Positions 11,487-21,530 of a DNA stretch of 64,000 nt are shown piece after piece. The position numbers and the translations under genes were made by a program. The stretch's first letter is position 1. Each line of letters starts with the position of its first letter. A model generated the notes under the pieces. That model worked only from the letters and a program-made list of their open reading frames with translations, had not been told where the DNA came from and did no database searches. Source of the stretch: Melitaea cinxia (Eukaryota > Arthropoda > Insecta > Lepidoptera > Nymphalidae); assembly GCF_905220565.1 (NCBI RefSeq), contig NC_059421.1, forward strand, positions 5,351,501-5,415,500, read 5' to 3'.

Positions 11487-12307
11487 AGCAAAATTTTGAC
11501 TTCGTATGAATAAAATAAAATAAATTGATCATACCTTGGTGTAAATTCAGCACTTCATCTAATTTACTTTCAAATCGTGTGCATACATTCAAACTTGTTA
11601 TCTAACATGACGTCATATCAAAATAGCTACTATGTATGTTTCCTTATAAAAGTTTCAAATAAAGCAGCGTACTATAAATAAAATGTTTGACTGAACGTGT
11701 AAATTTTGACGAACGGCTTGATGTTTGCAGAGCGCTTTATAGCGCTTTATATACGGACATCTTGCACTTGACGTATTCCTGTCGCCTTGTGATACGTTTT
11801 TGTTATATACGAGAGTTTGTTTCTGAAGAAGTTTGTTTCAAAGCGCTACATTGCTGTCTTTAGAATTTCAAAATTAAATTTAACAGTGATTACGGGTTAC
11901 AATTAATTTTACTACAATATTATATATTTGATACCAAATGTCACATCACAAGTTCTAGAGATAGATGGTCGAGAGTTAAATCAAAAAACCTCATCAAAAT
12001 AAAAGCGACAAATTTTTTTCTATAAAAGTGACAAAGAAGCGTAATGATCCGCACGATGAAAAGCGGTTAGCGAAGCGTCTGCAAAACCAACAGTATTACA
12101 ACCTCGTTGCCTATCCTAACTCCGCTGTCAATGTAGACGTCCTATGGAGCCAAGACTCTACATTACTCACCAGAAATACAACACTTCTTGATAGCAGCTA
12201 TTTAACTATAATCTTTCGTAAGGGTTAGGTATTTCCTTCCTACATATTTAGTACATAATTAGGGCAACATATTTTTTGCTTTGCTCTATAGTCAAACAAC
12301 TATCTAA
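11487..12307. other. Spacer, nothing recognised
   Basis: Contains a short GC-richer patch at 11700-11860 with the direct repeat AGCGCTTTATAGCGCTTTAT and a 66-codon open stretch without domain features. Confidence 0.5.
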
Positions 12308-12580
12308 TCTACGAGTATACAAATAAATAAAATTGGAGTGTCTGTTTGTAATATTAAAATAACCGCTTTTTACTACATGTTTATGGATGTAGACACAGTA
12401 TATGTACCAAAAAAACTTTTTTTTCCATTTTTGTCTGTCTGTCTATTTCGAGGTAGTGTCGATTTTGAGGGGCTTTCATTGTCAGATAGCTGATGTAATA
12501 TGGAGTAACTTAGGCTACTTTTATTTTAGATTTTTTTTTTATTAAATTCACGTGGACGTAGTCGCGAGCACAGCTAGTAT
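12308..12580 (-). repeat. LINE-tail repeat F copy
   Basis: The minus strand starts TAGCTGTGCTCGCGACTACG and ends ATTTATTTGTATAC. It includes the CATCAGCTATCTGAC and GACAGACAGACAAAAATGG blocks found in the copies at 21531, 26031, 34815, 58230 and 61369. Confidence 0.7.
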
Positions 12581-12613
12581 TCGAAGTTTATTTGTTAGAG
12601 TTATTTATTAATT

Positions 12614-13159
12614 ACTAGCTGCTGCCCGTGACGTCGTCTGCGTGAACGCTATACAGCATCAAAAATACCTACGATTATACCTTTTAAAATAACATCCATC
12701 TACCCGTTTCTTCTTTACTTTTCATATCTATATTCATTTAATTGTGTATATCGGCTTAGTTACTTATATTGCGTGATTTTTATAGTGTGAAGCTAGCTTA
12801 TATAGCATGGTTATTAACATAATAACAACAACATTCAAATATGCGTCGTTAGATTACACGTTGTTACAGAATGCGTTGAGGAAATAAAGGTTCACTGCTC
12901 GTTCATGGTAGGTGATAGCATGATAATATGTAGCCTATATGTTGACCCGGCTTCTTAATAATATTCGTGCCAAATTTGAAGTAAATCCATGCGGTAATTT
13001 TTGAGTTTATCCCGGACATACATACAGACAAACAGACAAATAGACAAAAATTCTGAAAACTATATTTTTGGCTTCGGTATCGATTGTAGATCACACCCCA
13101 AATATTCTTTTAAAAAACATATTCAATGTATAGTTTTGACTTTCCTACCATTTTATTAT
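12614..13159 (+). repeat. LINE-tail repeat J, first copy
   Basis: Begins TAGCTGCTGCCCGTGACGTC, the head layout of LINE 3' tails. Positions 12797-13159 are repeated almost exactly at 13209-13573, with about nine differences over ~363 bp. This unit is the left half of a local direct duplication. Confidence 0.7.
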
Positions 13160-13208
13160 CATTCACTTCAGCCTATCGCAGTCCACTGTGGACATAGGCC
13201 TCCCCATC
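13160..13208 (-). repeat. SINE B/RTE tail fragment at duplication joint
   Basis: The segment CTTCAGCCTATCGCAGTCCA then CTGTGGACATAGGCCTCC is the reverse complement of the shared SINE B/RTE tail. It sits exactly between the two duplicated units. Confidence 0.75.
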
Positions 13209-13585
13209 CTTATATAGCATGGTTATTAACATAATAACAACAACATTCAAATATGCGTCGTTAGATTACACGTTGTTACAGAATGCGTTGAGGAAATAAA
13301 GGTTCACTGCTCGTTCCTGGTAGGTGATGATAGCATGATAATATGTAGCCTATATGTTGACCCGGCTTCTTAATAATATTCGTGCCAAATTTGAAGTAAA
13401 TCCATGCGGTAATTTTTGAGTTTATCCCGGACATACATACAGACAAACAGACAAACAGACAAAAATTCTAAAAACTATATTTTTGATTCGGTATCGATTG
13501 TAGATCACACCCCAAGTATTCTTTTAAAAAAAATATTCAATGTACAGTTTTGACTTTCCTAGCATTTTATTATATGTATAGATTA
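13209..13585 (+). repeat. LINE-tail repeat J, second copy
   Basis: A near-identical repeat of 12797-13159, offset by 412 bp, which continues into the expected tail end TATATGTATAGATTAG. The first copy lacks that end, so the second is probably the original 3' end and the upstream unit is the added one. Confidence 0.75.
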
Positions 13586-13744
13586 GTAGTTTAGATCTAT
13601 TATATACCATTATGACATGGATAGTCTATGTAAATATGTAGGTTAAAAAATTATGATCAAGGATACGTACTAGATTTTAATTCTTAGTTACATCAAAATG
13701 TGGTTTCTATCGCTAAAAGCAATCTTCTATAGATATCCTCATGC

Positions 13745-15038
13745 CATAGATCAAGTAAAAAGAATAGATAACGCACTTAGAACAAAAAAGTGAAGCCACT
13801 TTTTTAAATATGTGTGAGTGAGTGAAGTGTTGACACTTTTTAAAAAAAGTCCCTGAAAATTTTATTAAATGGGATTAAACACAATTAATTTAATATACGT
13901 AAAATGGGTATGCGAAAATAAAAATCTGTTTATAGTTTTAAATATATTTACTCATTTTTTGCTTCAAATTGTTAAATAAATCTATTGCAGCCATGTTTTG
14001 ATTTAATGAATTATATAAATCTGTGTCAATGAAAATTGCGTTTTTAAGTAATTGATGATTCCTCTGAAGGGCAAGTTCCTGTTTTAAAGACGTCTAACTC
14101 TTTGCTGTAATGATTTAATTTTTTTACATTTTTTTTTTAATAAAGTTCCTGTTTTTTTAACTTTTCTCTTACTTTATGTTTTCTAGGTGTATCAAAGATT
14201 GAATCTTGGTTAAGGACTGATTTAGACCCATCCGGTAGGTCCTAGAACAAAAAATATAACATGAAAATACGTAGTAGTAAGTAGCAGTATGTACTTGATG
14301 GTACTCTGCGAAGTCCACGCTTTGTACCGTACATGTCAGCTTTATCAAAATGGTTTGAACAAACCAACTAGATGAGGATGGCTGTCGTTGTAGTTCATTT
14401 CGGCTCAGTCGTAAAGTAGCTACCTATTCATCTCCTATTAAAATATTCGTTGGAAACCTAAAACCATAATATTTAGTAGTAAAATATGAGTAGTTAATTC
14501 ACAAATTTAAACAGAAACAAACGAGTTAAAAATTCATATTTAACTTGACTTCAATTTAGGAAAAACATAAAAACTACACGATAAAAAAAAACAATAATGT
14601 TGTCCACTTTCTACTTAATTATTTTTCTATGATTGCCTACAATTTACTTACCCGCATTTTGGGCTAATGGAAATAAAAATTACTGGTAACACTCCCTCGG
14701 TACGTCATTTCGGGGCATAGAAATTATAAGTTCCGAATAACCTCAATATTATTTTGGAATAACAAAAAATATAAAGTTTTGTATGTATTTACGTGTGAAA
14801 CGATATTTCTTCAGATTTTTTGTTCACTTTGGTATTGTTTTTGCACCATTTAATTACAAAAGAACGGCATTTTATAGGCAAAGTTACTGTACGAGGCCTC
14901 GTGAGATACTAACGAAAATGAGCGTAGTTTGATGCATATGTGTGCGTGAGCGCGTGTGTTTACTTGAAGGAGCCGAGTTTTGTGGCTTCACTAACAACAA
15001 AGGCCGCGCATTATCTACTTTTTTTTACTTCATCTATG
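13745..15038. mobile_element. hAT-like non-autonomous transposon with 8-bp target duplication
   Basis: Imperfect terminal inverted repeats of about 30 bp: the left end CATAGATCAAGTAAAAAG... matches the complement of the right end, which reads CATAGATGAAGTAAAAAA. A second paired block, GTGAAGCCAC, lies ~50 bp in from each end. Both ends are flanked by the perfect 8-bp direct repeat CCTCATGC (13737-13744 and 15039-15046). Eight-base duplications are the hallmark of hAT transposition. No transposase frame remains in the 1,294 bp, so it would have been moved by a partner elsewhere. Confidence 0.75.
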
Positions 15039-15416
15039 CCTCATGCATAATGAGATTACACTATCCGTGCTGAACGATCATCCTATTTGTCACTGTGAGT
15101 ATGACAACATCATAGATAACCTTTTTACAAGCAAATAATACTAATTTTAAACATATATTATGAACAAAAAATACATAAAATTAAAAAAAAATAATAATTT
15201 ATGGCTGGGAACATAAATTGAAAGCAACGGAAAAAAAAAACAATTAAAACTAATGTATAACTCCCGTCTTATGCTGTATTTTGATATACATTTTTTAGTT
15301 ATAAATTATTGGTTTATAATTTTAATCTAGCTAAGCTTATTCCGTTAATAAACATTATATAGGGGTTCTGATATAAGTTGAAGAAAATTCAACTTAGGTA
15401 TATTAGTTATACATAC

Positions 15417-15593
15417 GTTATTCTTCAAGTACTCCTCATCTACTCGAGAATCTAGTGATTGTACAAAATCTAATGACACTCCATAAATTGGAACATGCAA
15501 CACATTCTTGTAACTAATAAAACTCCCGGTAGTTGTCAAATAAGTTCTCCGCATCTGGTGAATTGCGTTACGTAAGTCCACAGAAGGCGCCTG
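15417..15593 (-). CDS. Candidate internal exon of an unrecognised host gene
   Basis: On the minus strand a 59-codon stretch without stops begins right after a TTTCAG acceptor-like site and ends at AAC|GTATGT, a good splice-donor match. Both splice phases would be 0. The open frame extends past both ends (15345 to 15689, ~115 codons), which is long for this AT-rich DNA. The translated segment has ordinary protein composition, with an arginine pair and mixed charged and hydrophobic residues (for example DLRNAIHQMRRTYL and DSRVDEEYLKNN). It overlaps no repeat shared within the window. I do not recognise the protein family. It could be one exon of a gene whose other exons lie outside the window, or a decayed remnant. 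Confidence 0.4.
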
Positions 15594-15829
15594 CTGAAAT
15601 CTCAGTTCGGCGACAAGCTTGCCAGTGGTAATTTGTGTGCTGTGATTTTCCGAATAGGGGTTCGAATTAGTATGACGAATTTTTGTGTTTTATGGTTTGG
15701 TTCTAAACTCGGAATACATTTTCCGTTTGTTCCATGAGATGATGATTGGATGTAGTTTTACTTACATGACAGAATATTTTTCAGACAAAAAATGTCGTGT
15801 AAATAATATAAAATAGAGTATAACAGCCC

Positions 15830-16163
15830 TAAGTATGTACTGTGTGGCTACGGTACTAAAGAATATGGCCACCCCCTCTCTTCCAGTGGGTGTCGTAAGA
15901 TGCGACTGAGGGATAACACGGTTCCGCTACCACCTTGGAACTTAAAAAGCCGACCGGTGGCGGGATAGCCATCCGACTGCCGGCTTTGAAATACACAGGC
16001 CGAAGACGGGCAGCAGCGTCTTAGGTGCGACAAAGCCAAGCCTGCGGTCACCAACCCGCCTGCCCAGCGTGGTGACTATGGGCAAAACACATGAGTTACC
16101 GTTATTTTTGGCGTAAACTTGTGGAGGCCTATGTCCAGCAGTGGACTGTATAGGCTGTAATGA
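15830..16163 (+). repeat. SINE family B, full length with 11-bp target duplication
   Basis: 334 bp from TAAGTATGTACTGTGTGGCT to AGGCTGTAATGA, flanked by perfect 11-bp direct repeats TATAACAGCCC (15819-15829 and 16164-16174). The unbroken duplications mark it as fairly recent. Confidence 0.9.
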
Positions 16164-16174
16164 TATAACAGCCC

Positions 16175-16574
16175 AGAGAAATATTACTACAGAAATATTT
16201 ATTACAGTACTAAGCTAGTAAGGTTTTCATATATTTAATTCGTCTGTTTTTTGACAGAAAATTTTGAAGAATATATTAATGGTTTTCATAATTTAATTAT
16301 AATTTGATCGCGTGGACTCTTGTTACGTTGAAATTATAAATTTTATTATATAATAAAAGACGTAAAAACTAAGGATGGAGGAAGGAAAGAAGCAAAATAC
16401 TAAGTAACTACGACAGATGAAACTGTATCCACATATCAAAAAAAGAATTATAGATTCACCTAAGTTGTAAAGGATTGGATTAGGAGTCCGAGACGTCCTC
16501 GGGCGAATGAGTTTAAGGTGAGTTGTAAATTTAAGATGCCGAAAGTACCGACATTAAGGTAGGGCATAAATCTA
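16175..16574. other. AT-rich spacer, nothing recognised
   Basis: A 123-codon minus-strand open stretch starting at 16831 runs through this and the neighbouring repeats. It is a mosaic of repeat fragments, not a gene. Confidence 0.5.
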
Positions 16575-16663
16575 TAGAGATCTTGTGTGACGTCCTCCGC
16601 CCCGCTTGACCGACGATCTATGTAAGATTGCCAGTGGAGGCTGAACCGACTGACTGACAGATC
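16575..16663 (+). pseudogene. RTE-type LINE ORF2 C-terminal fragment
   Basis: The DNA matches the better copy at 62155-62385: GTGACGTCCTCCGCCCCGCT, GACGATCTATGTAAGATTGC and GGAGGCTGAACCGACTGACT. In that copy one frame reads an RTE-like C-terminal block (EWRPR...RRPPARW). Here it is short and broken. Confidence 0.55.
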
Positions 16664-16683
16664 TACCTTGCTGAAAACTAGGA

Positions 16684-16860
16684 GCCACAAAGTTACAGAC
16701 CACAGTGAAATCATACTGTTTAGAATTAATGTTGTGTTTTTGTAATTAGCAAGGAAGACAGAGCTCCAAGGAAGGTAAGGGTTAGAGCCGGAAACACGTT
16801 TATAATGTAACTTAGGGTTGCAGGCGTCCATAGACTACGGTATCTCCATACTAGCAAGCG
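16684..16860 (+). repeat. SINE family C, diverged copy
   Basis: Blocks in family C order: ACAGACCACAGTGAAATCAT, TGTTGTGTTTTTGTAATT, GACAGAGCTCCAAGG and GCAGGCGTCCATAGACTACG. Many substitutions and gaps, hence old. Confidence 0.6.
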
Positions 16861-17873
16861 GACCATAGGTAGTTTGTCACCTTTAAATTATTAAAAAAAA
16901 CGACTGCCTGTATATGACTGTTTTTTGTATGTAGGTAGCTTTGAAATAAGATATAAATATTAAATTTGATTTAATTTAATGTGCTTCGCTTGTAATCATA
17001 CATAACACAATGTATGTTGTTATTTTTTTTTCATTGACAAGTTTATGATATTGTATCATTAGAGTTTAATACGTATGTATATTATATGCTATTTTCTAAA
17101 TAGTCATAAAAACAATGCCTATTAAAGATAATTTTGATGGATTGTTTCAATAACATTTCATTGATATTATGACGACAATTACAACAAAAGTATCATATAT
17201 TAAAGTGTTACAAACTGTCGTAAGCTTATGAACACAGTGCTTATTCATTTTATTTTTTATTTTTTTACAAGTTTACGCGACTCGTATTTGTAGAAATAAG
17301 ACGTTGCATATACACTGACTTCATTTCTATTCCAGTAATAACTATTATAATCACTCAGTACACTTGTTACGTCTTTATACGTTCACCGCTTCTTATTTTA
17401 ACAAATATACCAACAACACTCGATTCTGATTGGTTTTGGCCGGTTAACAGAAAACGAGACCGTGCAGGAAATAAATTGAGCGTTTACGAAAACACAAAGT
17501 CGGTGATATTTACTTTATGACTGAAACCGTCGACCAATAGATGGCAAAAAAAATTTTTTTTGGGGCATCGCAAACGTTATGTTTACTTCAATTTCTTTTT
17601 CTTAATATTGTCAAGATAAGCAATACATTATTATTTTGTACATGGTTTTCATGCAAAATATTTTACACTTGTATATGGCTATTAATACTAAAAAGTGCAG
17701 ACCTGTATTGTCTAGTCAAATTAACACGCACGCCGCAAGCACGTAGGTTTATACGTATTGACATTGTCACATTTGGGTATGACCTAAGAACTTATAAAAC
17801 AATACAACCACGCACGTACACACACAGACGTACACTTGCATATGATCTAAGAATTTATAAAAAATTATATAAT
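16861..17873. other. AT-rich spacer, nothing recognised
   Basis: A 113-codon open stretch at 17541-17882 is low complexity and includes a short imperfect direct repeat (GACCTAAGAACTTATAAA and GATCTAAGAATTTATAAA), so it is not called a gene. Confidence 0.5.
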
Positions 17874-17874
17874 A

Positions 17875-17965
17875 CTAGCTGACCCGGCGAACTTCGGCGA
17901 ATTTTATTTCTCTATTCGCAACTGAGGAAATAAAACCCTTTCGATAAAATCGAATTAGCTAAATT
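17875..17965 (+). repeat. LINE-tail repeat K, 5' part
   Basis: Begins TAGCTGACCCGGCGAACTTC, a common LINE 3'-tail start. A matching end (GAAATCGGTTCAGTAGTTTT, then ACATCGTGACACAAGATT) lies at 21400-21530. The two may be halves of one repeat split by later insertions. Confidence 0.45.
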
Positions 17966-17966
17966 G

Positions 17967-18016
17967 AAAATAAAACTGGAGTACTCAATTGAAAAATTCA
18001 TATTGTTGTACAAAAT
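17967..18016 (+). repeat. Foldback element, left arm
   Basis: 17967-18015 is the reverse complement of 20895-20943 with one mismatch in 49. It ends in CAAAAT, where the LINE begins. Confidence 0.8.
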
Positions 18017-20803
18017 TTATTTATTTATTTATTTATTTTATTATCACACACAACAGATTACAACTATTACTAAACAAATTATACAAAAAACAATCATTTA
18101 TAAACTAGGTTGCATTCCACAAAAATGTGTGTACATGAAAAATTACAAGGGAGTTAAATATGTCTACACAATTTAAGGTTTAACAAGAACAGTAATCTAA
18201 ATAATAGGTACAATGAACAATACTAAATAAGAATATAATAGGGTTAAAATATAAGGAGACCGAGAGTCCAAGCACTGGGATTAGACTGTCGGCTTGTGAT
18301 ACAGTATGCTTTTAATCAAATTAATATAAAGAGTTAGTTTAGGTAGAAAAACGTCAAAGGTTTGGTTACCCTTGGCTATCTCATTGCACTGACGAGCCAT
18401 CCTAACCAGGGGGTTGTAAAAGGAGGTATTATTCTGATACACCTGCAAAGCAAAAAGTGCTATTTGATTAGCTCTACGAGCACTATATTTGATATTAAAA
18501 GTTATTTCAGCGAGCAAGGTAGGAACGTCTAATATGGAGTGAAGTATTTTATAAAAGTAAACGAAATCAAAATATCTTCGACGTGTTTCCAATTTTTGTA
18601 CATTAAAATTAATGAGACGAGCTTCATAATCAGGAGTTTTACGCCTCGATTGTTGGCGGTAACTTAAAATCCGTAGGCATTTGCGCTGCACTCTCTCTAT
18701 ATTATCAATATGAACTTTGTAGTGCGGAGACCATATTGGACTACCGTATTCCAAAACGCTTCTGACGAGTGTAGTGAAAAGGTAAAGAAAAGAATGAGTG
18801 CCCTTGAAGTCTTTAGTAGATCTAAAAATAAACCCCAGAAGTTGATTCGCTTTTTTCACTATGTGGTGGTAGTGTTCGCGAAATGTCAGCCTATCATCAA
18901 AAAGGATTCCGAGATCTTTGACAACATGTGACCTCTCAAGGGTCTGGCCGTTGATGCTGTACCCATTAACGATCCCATCACGCTTGTTAGTGAACGTAAT
19001 AACGAAACACTTGTCTATATTAAGGTACATTAGATTATTTCTGCACCAGTAAGAAACAGCAGTTAAGTCTTTCTGTAAAAGATTACAGTCTTCGAAAGAG
19101 TTTATTGTTTTAAATATTTTCAGGTCGTCAGCGTATAATAGACACTCACATGATATGTTCTTAATGAGGTCATTAATGAAGACAACAAATAACAACGGGC
19201 CCAGATGTGACCCCTGGGGCACGCCTGACGTAATGTCAGTGGGGGTCGAAGTGTATCCTCTCAAAGCCACCAACTGACTTCTCTTATTCAAATAGGAGGA
19301 CAACCAGCGAAGGAGACTACCGTGAATACCACAGGTGGCGAGCTTGTTACAAAGTAGTCTATGACTCACTTTATCGAAGGCCTTCGAGAAATCAGTGTAG
19401 ATAGAGTCAACCTGACCCCCAGTGGCAAAAGCCTTGCACAGGTAGTTTTTATATACAAGAAGATTTGTGACAGTTGATCTACCCTTAATGAATCCATGTT
19501 GATTTTCGGGTATCAGAGGCCTAAAATGGCTGTATAACTGAGTGTGTACTAGGGACTCGAAAAGCTTTGCGAAACATGACAAAATACTTATGGGTCTGTA
19601 ATTTTCGCAGCGCGACTTGTCTCCGTTTTTGAAAATGGGTACAATATGTGCCATCTTCCAACGACTGGGGAAAACTCCATTTGTAAGGGATTTGTTAAAT
19701 ATGATGCTTAATGGTGTGCATAGCTCTTTTCCACAACGTTTAACAAATGAAGGAGGTATTTGGTCAGGACCGGCTCCTTTACTTGCATCAAGAAGCTTGA
19801 TCTTCGTCATGATGTCCCTGTCAGATATATTAATGTGAGACATGGAGTCCATGGTACTACACTCAGGTGACTCTAGATTATTGTTACTCGTAGCAGAGGA
19901 GTTACTAAGTTGCTGATCCGATTCAAACACCGAAGCAAAGTACTTTGAAAATAGCTCACATACACCCTGGCCGGTCGAAGAAGAAGAGTTGCCAAACTGC
20001 ATGACATTTGGAATAGAGACTCGGCCCTTTCTATTATTCACATAAGTCCAGAATGACTTTATATTGTCAGTCATTGATTCTTCAATAGAGGCAACATAAT
20101 TTTTATAACAATGATCTATCATTTTTTTGGCTCTAGCTCGCAGTAAAGTGAACACGTCGTAATCCCGGGGGTTATTGAATTTTTTATAAAGTTTGTGGTA
20201 TCTATTTTTTTCTTCAATACATTTAATTAAGGGTTTGCTGTACCAAACGGGATATTTATTAGATCTCATAGCTGTTAATGGCGTATATTTGTTAATAATT
20301 ACAAAGAGTTGTTCATAAAAAATGTTTACACATTCATCTACGTCAGAGCTCGATAAAAGATTGTGCCAGTCCAATAACTCCAAGTCATGTCTTAAGCTGT
20401 CATAATCACATCTTGCGAAGTTCAAACGTTTTTTGTTATTAAGTTTTAGATTTTTTGGAGTATTACATAAAGAGGGGAATTCAAATTCCAAAGCAGGGTG
20501 GTGTCCATCTTTCAAACTCAGCGTATCAGCTTCTGTAACTGTCAACGAATTTTCTGATGATAGTACTAAGTCAAGATATCGGCCCTTTTCATTAGGGGTG
20601 CGGTTACCCTGGTGAAGATTGCAAATTGACATAAATTCCTGTAAGAGTAGTAGTTTTTTACTTTGTGAGGTGAAAGATGGCCCGTCAATATCAGAAGAGA
20701 CAGGAGAATATTCAGGTGTATTAAAATCTCCAACGATTATATTTTTGTCATCTATACAGTGATTCAACAATATCTTTAAAATATTACTAACTTAACTATT
20801 CTT
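18017..20803 (-). mobile_element. 5'-truncated LINE inserted in a foldback element
   Basis: Runs on the minus strand from a 5' truncation near 20803, through endonuclease and reverse transcriptase coding sequence, to a ~265-bp 3' UTR and an (AAAT)n tail at 18017-18045. It is bounded by the direct repeat CAAAAT at 18011-18016 and 20804-20809. Removing the LINE and one CAAAAT joins 18016 to 20810 and restores a 63-bp-arm hairpin, which supports these ends. The intact frame suggests a fairly recent insertion. Its 3' UTR lacks the stem-loop of LINE X, so it is another lineage. Confidence 0.8.
18281..20791 (-). CDS. LINE ORF2 fragment: endonuclease C-terminal part plus reverse transcriptase (jockey/CR1-like)
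   Basis: A non-LTR retrotransposon ORF2 without its N-terminus; it would nick target DNA and reverse-transcribe the element RNA there. Open from a stop at 20792-20794 to the stop at 18281. No ATG start is seen, because the true start was lost with the 5' end. Counting from codon 20768-20770: endonuclease remnant with GDFN at residues 14-17, LDLVLS at 66-71 and HHP at 90-92; reverse transcriptase with DFSKAFD from residue 460, SGVPQGS from 515 and the catalytic YADD at 546-549; then a C-terminal region with the EYGSPIWSP and IERVQRKCLRIL blocks usual in jockey/CR1-group elements. No internal stops in over 830 codons. The catalytic residues of the polymerase are present, but the copy lacks ORF1 and most of the endonuclease, so it cannot be autonomous. 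The exact clade (jockey, CR1, other) is not settled. Confidence 0.9.
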   Translation of the reverse strand, partial: VSNILKILLNHCIDDKNIIVGDFNTPEYSPVSSDIDGPSFTSQSKKLLLLQEFMSICNLHQGNRTPNEKGRYLDLVLSSENSLTVTEADTLSLKDGHHPALEFEFPSLCNTPKNLKLNNKKRLNFARCDYDSLRHDLELLDWHNLLSSSDVDECVNIFYEQLFVIINKYTPLTAMRSNKYPVWYSKPLIKCIEEKNRYHKLYKKFNNPRDYDVFTLLRARAKKMIDHCYKNYVASIEESMTDNIKSFWTYVNNRKGRVSIPNVMQFGNSSSSTGQGVCELFSKYFASVFESDQQLSNSSATSNNNLESPECSTMDSMSHINISDRDIMTKIKLLDASKGAGPDQIPPSFVKRCGKELCTPLSIIFNKSLTNGVFPSRWKMAHIVPIFKNGDKSRCENYRPISILSCFAKLFESLVHTQLYSHFRPLIPENQHGFIKGRSTVTNLLVYKNYLCKAFATGGQVDSIYTDFSKAFDKVSHRLLCNKLATCGIHGSLLRWLSSYLNKRSQLVALRGYTSTPTDITSGVPQGSHLGPLLFVVFINDLIKNISCECLLYADDLKIFKTINSFEDCNLLQKDLTAVSYWCRNNLMYLNIDKCFVITFTNKRDGIVNGYSINGQTLERSHVVKDLGILFDDRLTFREHYHHIVKKANQLLGFIFRSTKDFKGTHSFLYLFTTLVRSVLEYGSPIWSPHYKVHIDNIERVQRKCLRILSYRQQSRRKTPDYEARLINFNVQKLETRRRYFDFVYFYKILHSILDVPTLLAEITFNIKYSARRANQIALFALQVYQNNTSFYNPLVRMARQCNEIAKGNQTFDVFLPKLTLYINLIKSILYHKPTV

Positions 20804-20944
20804 CAAAATGCGTGGGGTGCTTATTATAATTACTACAGGTATACTAAACTATCGTTAAAATATTTACAGCAATGAAAATCAAGCCCCCCACGCTTTTTGT
20901 ACAACAATGTGAATTTTTCAATTGAGTACTCCAGTTTTATTTTT
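20804..20944 (+). repeat. Foldback element, loop and right arm
   Basis: GCGTGGGGTGCTT (20810-20822) pairs with AAGCCCCCCACGC (20881-20893), followed directly by the 49-bp right arm (20895-20943). The 58 nt between are the loop. With 17967-18016 this makes a ~184-bp element with 63-bp arms and about three mismatches. It is a MITE-like foldback of unknown superfamily. Confidence 0.7.
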
Positions 20945-21399
20945 AAATTTTTATTTCAATTAGTTTCAAAAGCGTGTTTTTTTAGTTTTTTCAAACTATA
21001 ATTTATTAAATGTAGATTTCATTTTTCTTATCTTGCCAAGACTTTAATAATTCTCTAACAAAAATAGTACAAAAACTTTTTTGCTATAAAAGCTAATAAT
21101 ATTGTAACATAATACGCAGTATAATTATAAAAATATCAGTCACAAACCATTAAAATAATACGGTTATATCGTGAACATAAATAATTTATATTCTAAGAAA
21201 CAGAACACAGCGCCATGTCTCGGGTGTAGAGACCTAGATGTCAAACAATATTGAAGAATTTTATCGATGAATCAACGTACACCGCCATCTATGAGAACTT
21301 TATAAAACTAAACAGTAAATAAACACTTGCCTAAGAAACAATTAATTGATACATTTTATTCGTTTACATTCACAACATAAGCGAATAATTGAGATGATA
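20945..21399. other. AT-rich spacer, nothing recognised
   Basis: No shared repeat or sustained frame was seen. Confidence 0.5.
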
Positions 21400-21530
21400 A
21401 CTATCCTATCCAGTAAGTTAGACCAAAATACGGGTACAAGTGAAATTTGATTGAAATCGGTTCAGTAGTTTTGGAGTTTATTGGCAACATACATCGTGAC
21501 ACAAGATTTACATATATATATGTATAAGAC
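21400..21530 (+). repeat. LINE-tail repeat K, 3' part
   Basis: GAAATCGGTTCAGTAGTTTT, then GGCAACATACATCGTGACAC and a TATATATATG end: the usual finish of TAGCTGACCCGGCGAAC-type LINE tails. Confidence 0.45.

Noticed and set aside
16460..16831. 123-codon minus-strand open frame
   Set aside because: A mosaic of a decayed SINE C, an RTE fragment and spacer. No continuous domain.
17541..17882. 113-codon plus-strand open frame as a small membrane protein
   Set aside because: Hydrophobic composition comes from T-rich DNA. No conserved motif, and its end runs into a LINE tail.
17967..20944. Twin-priming inversion as the source of the inverted arms
   Set aside because: Twin priming inverts the 5' part of a LINE; here one arm lies beyond the 3' tail, and the arms become continuous when the LINE is removed.
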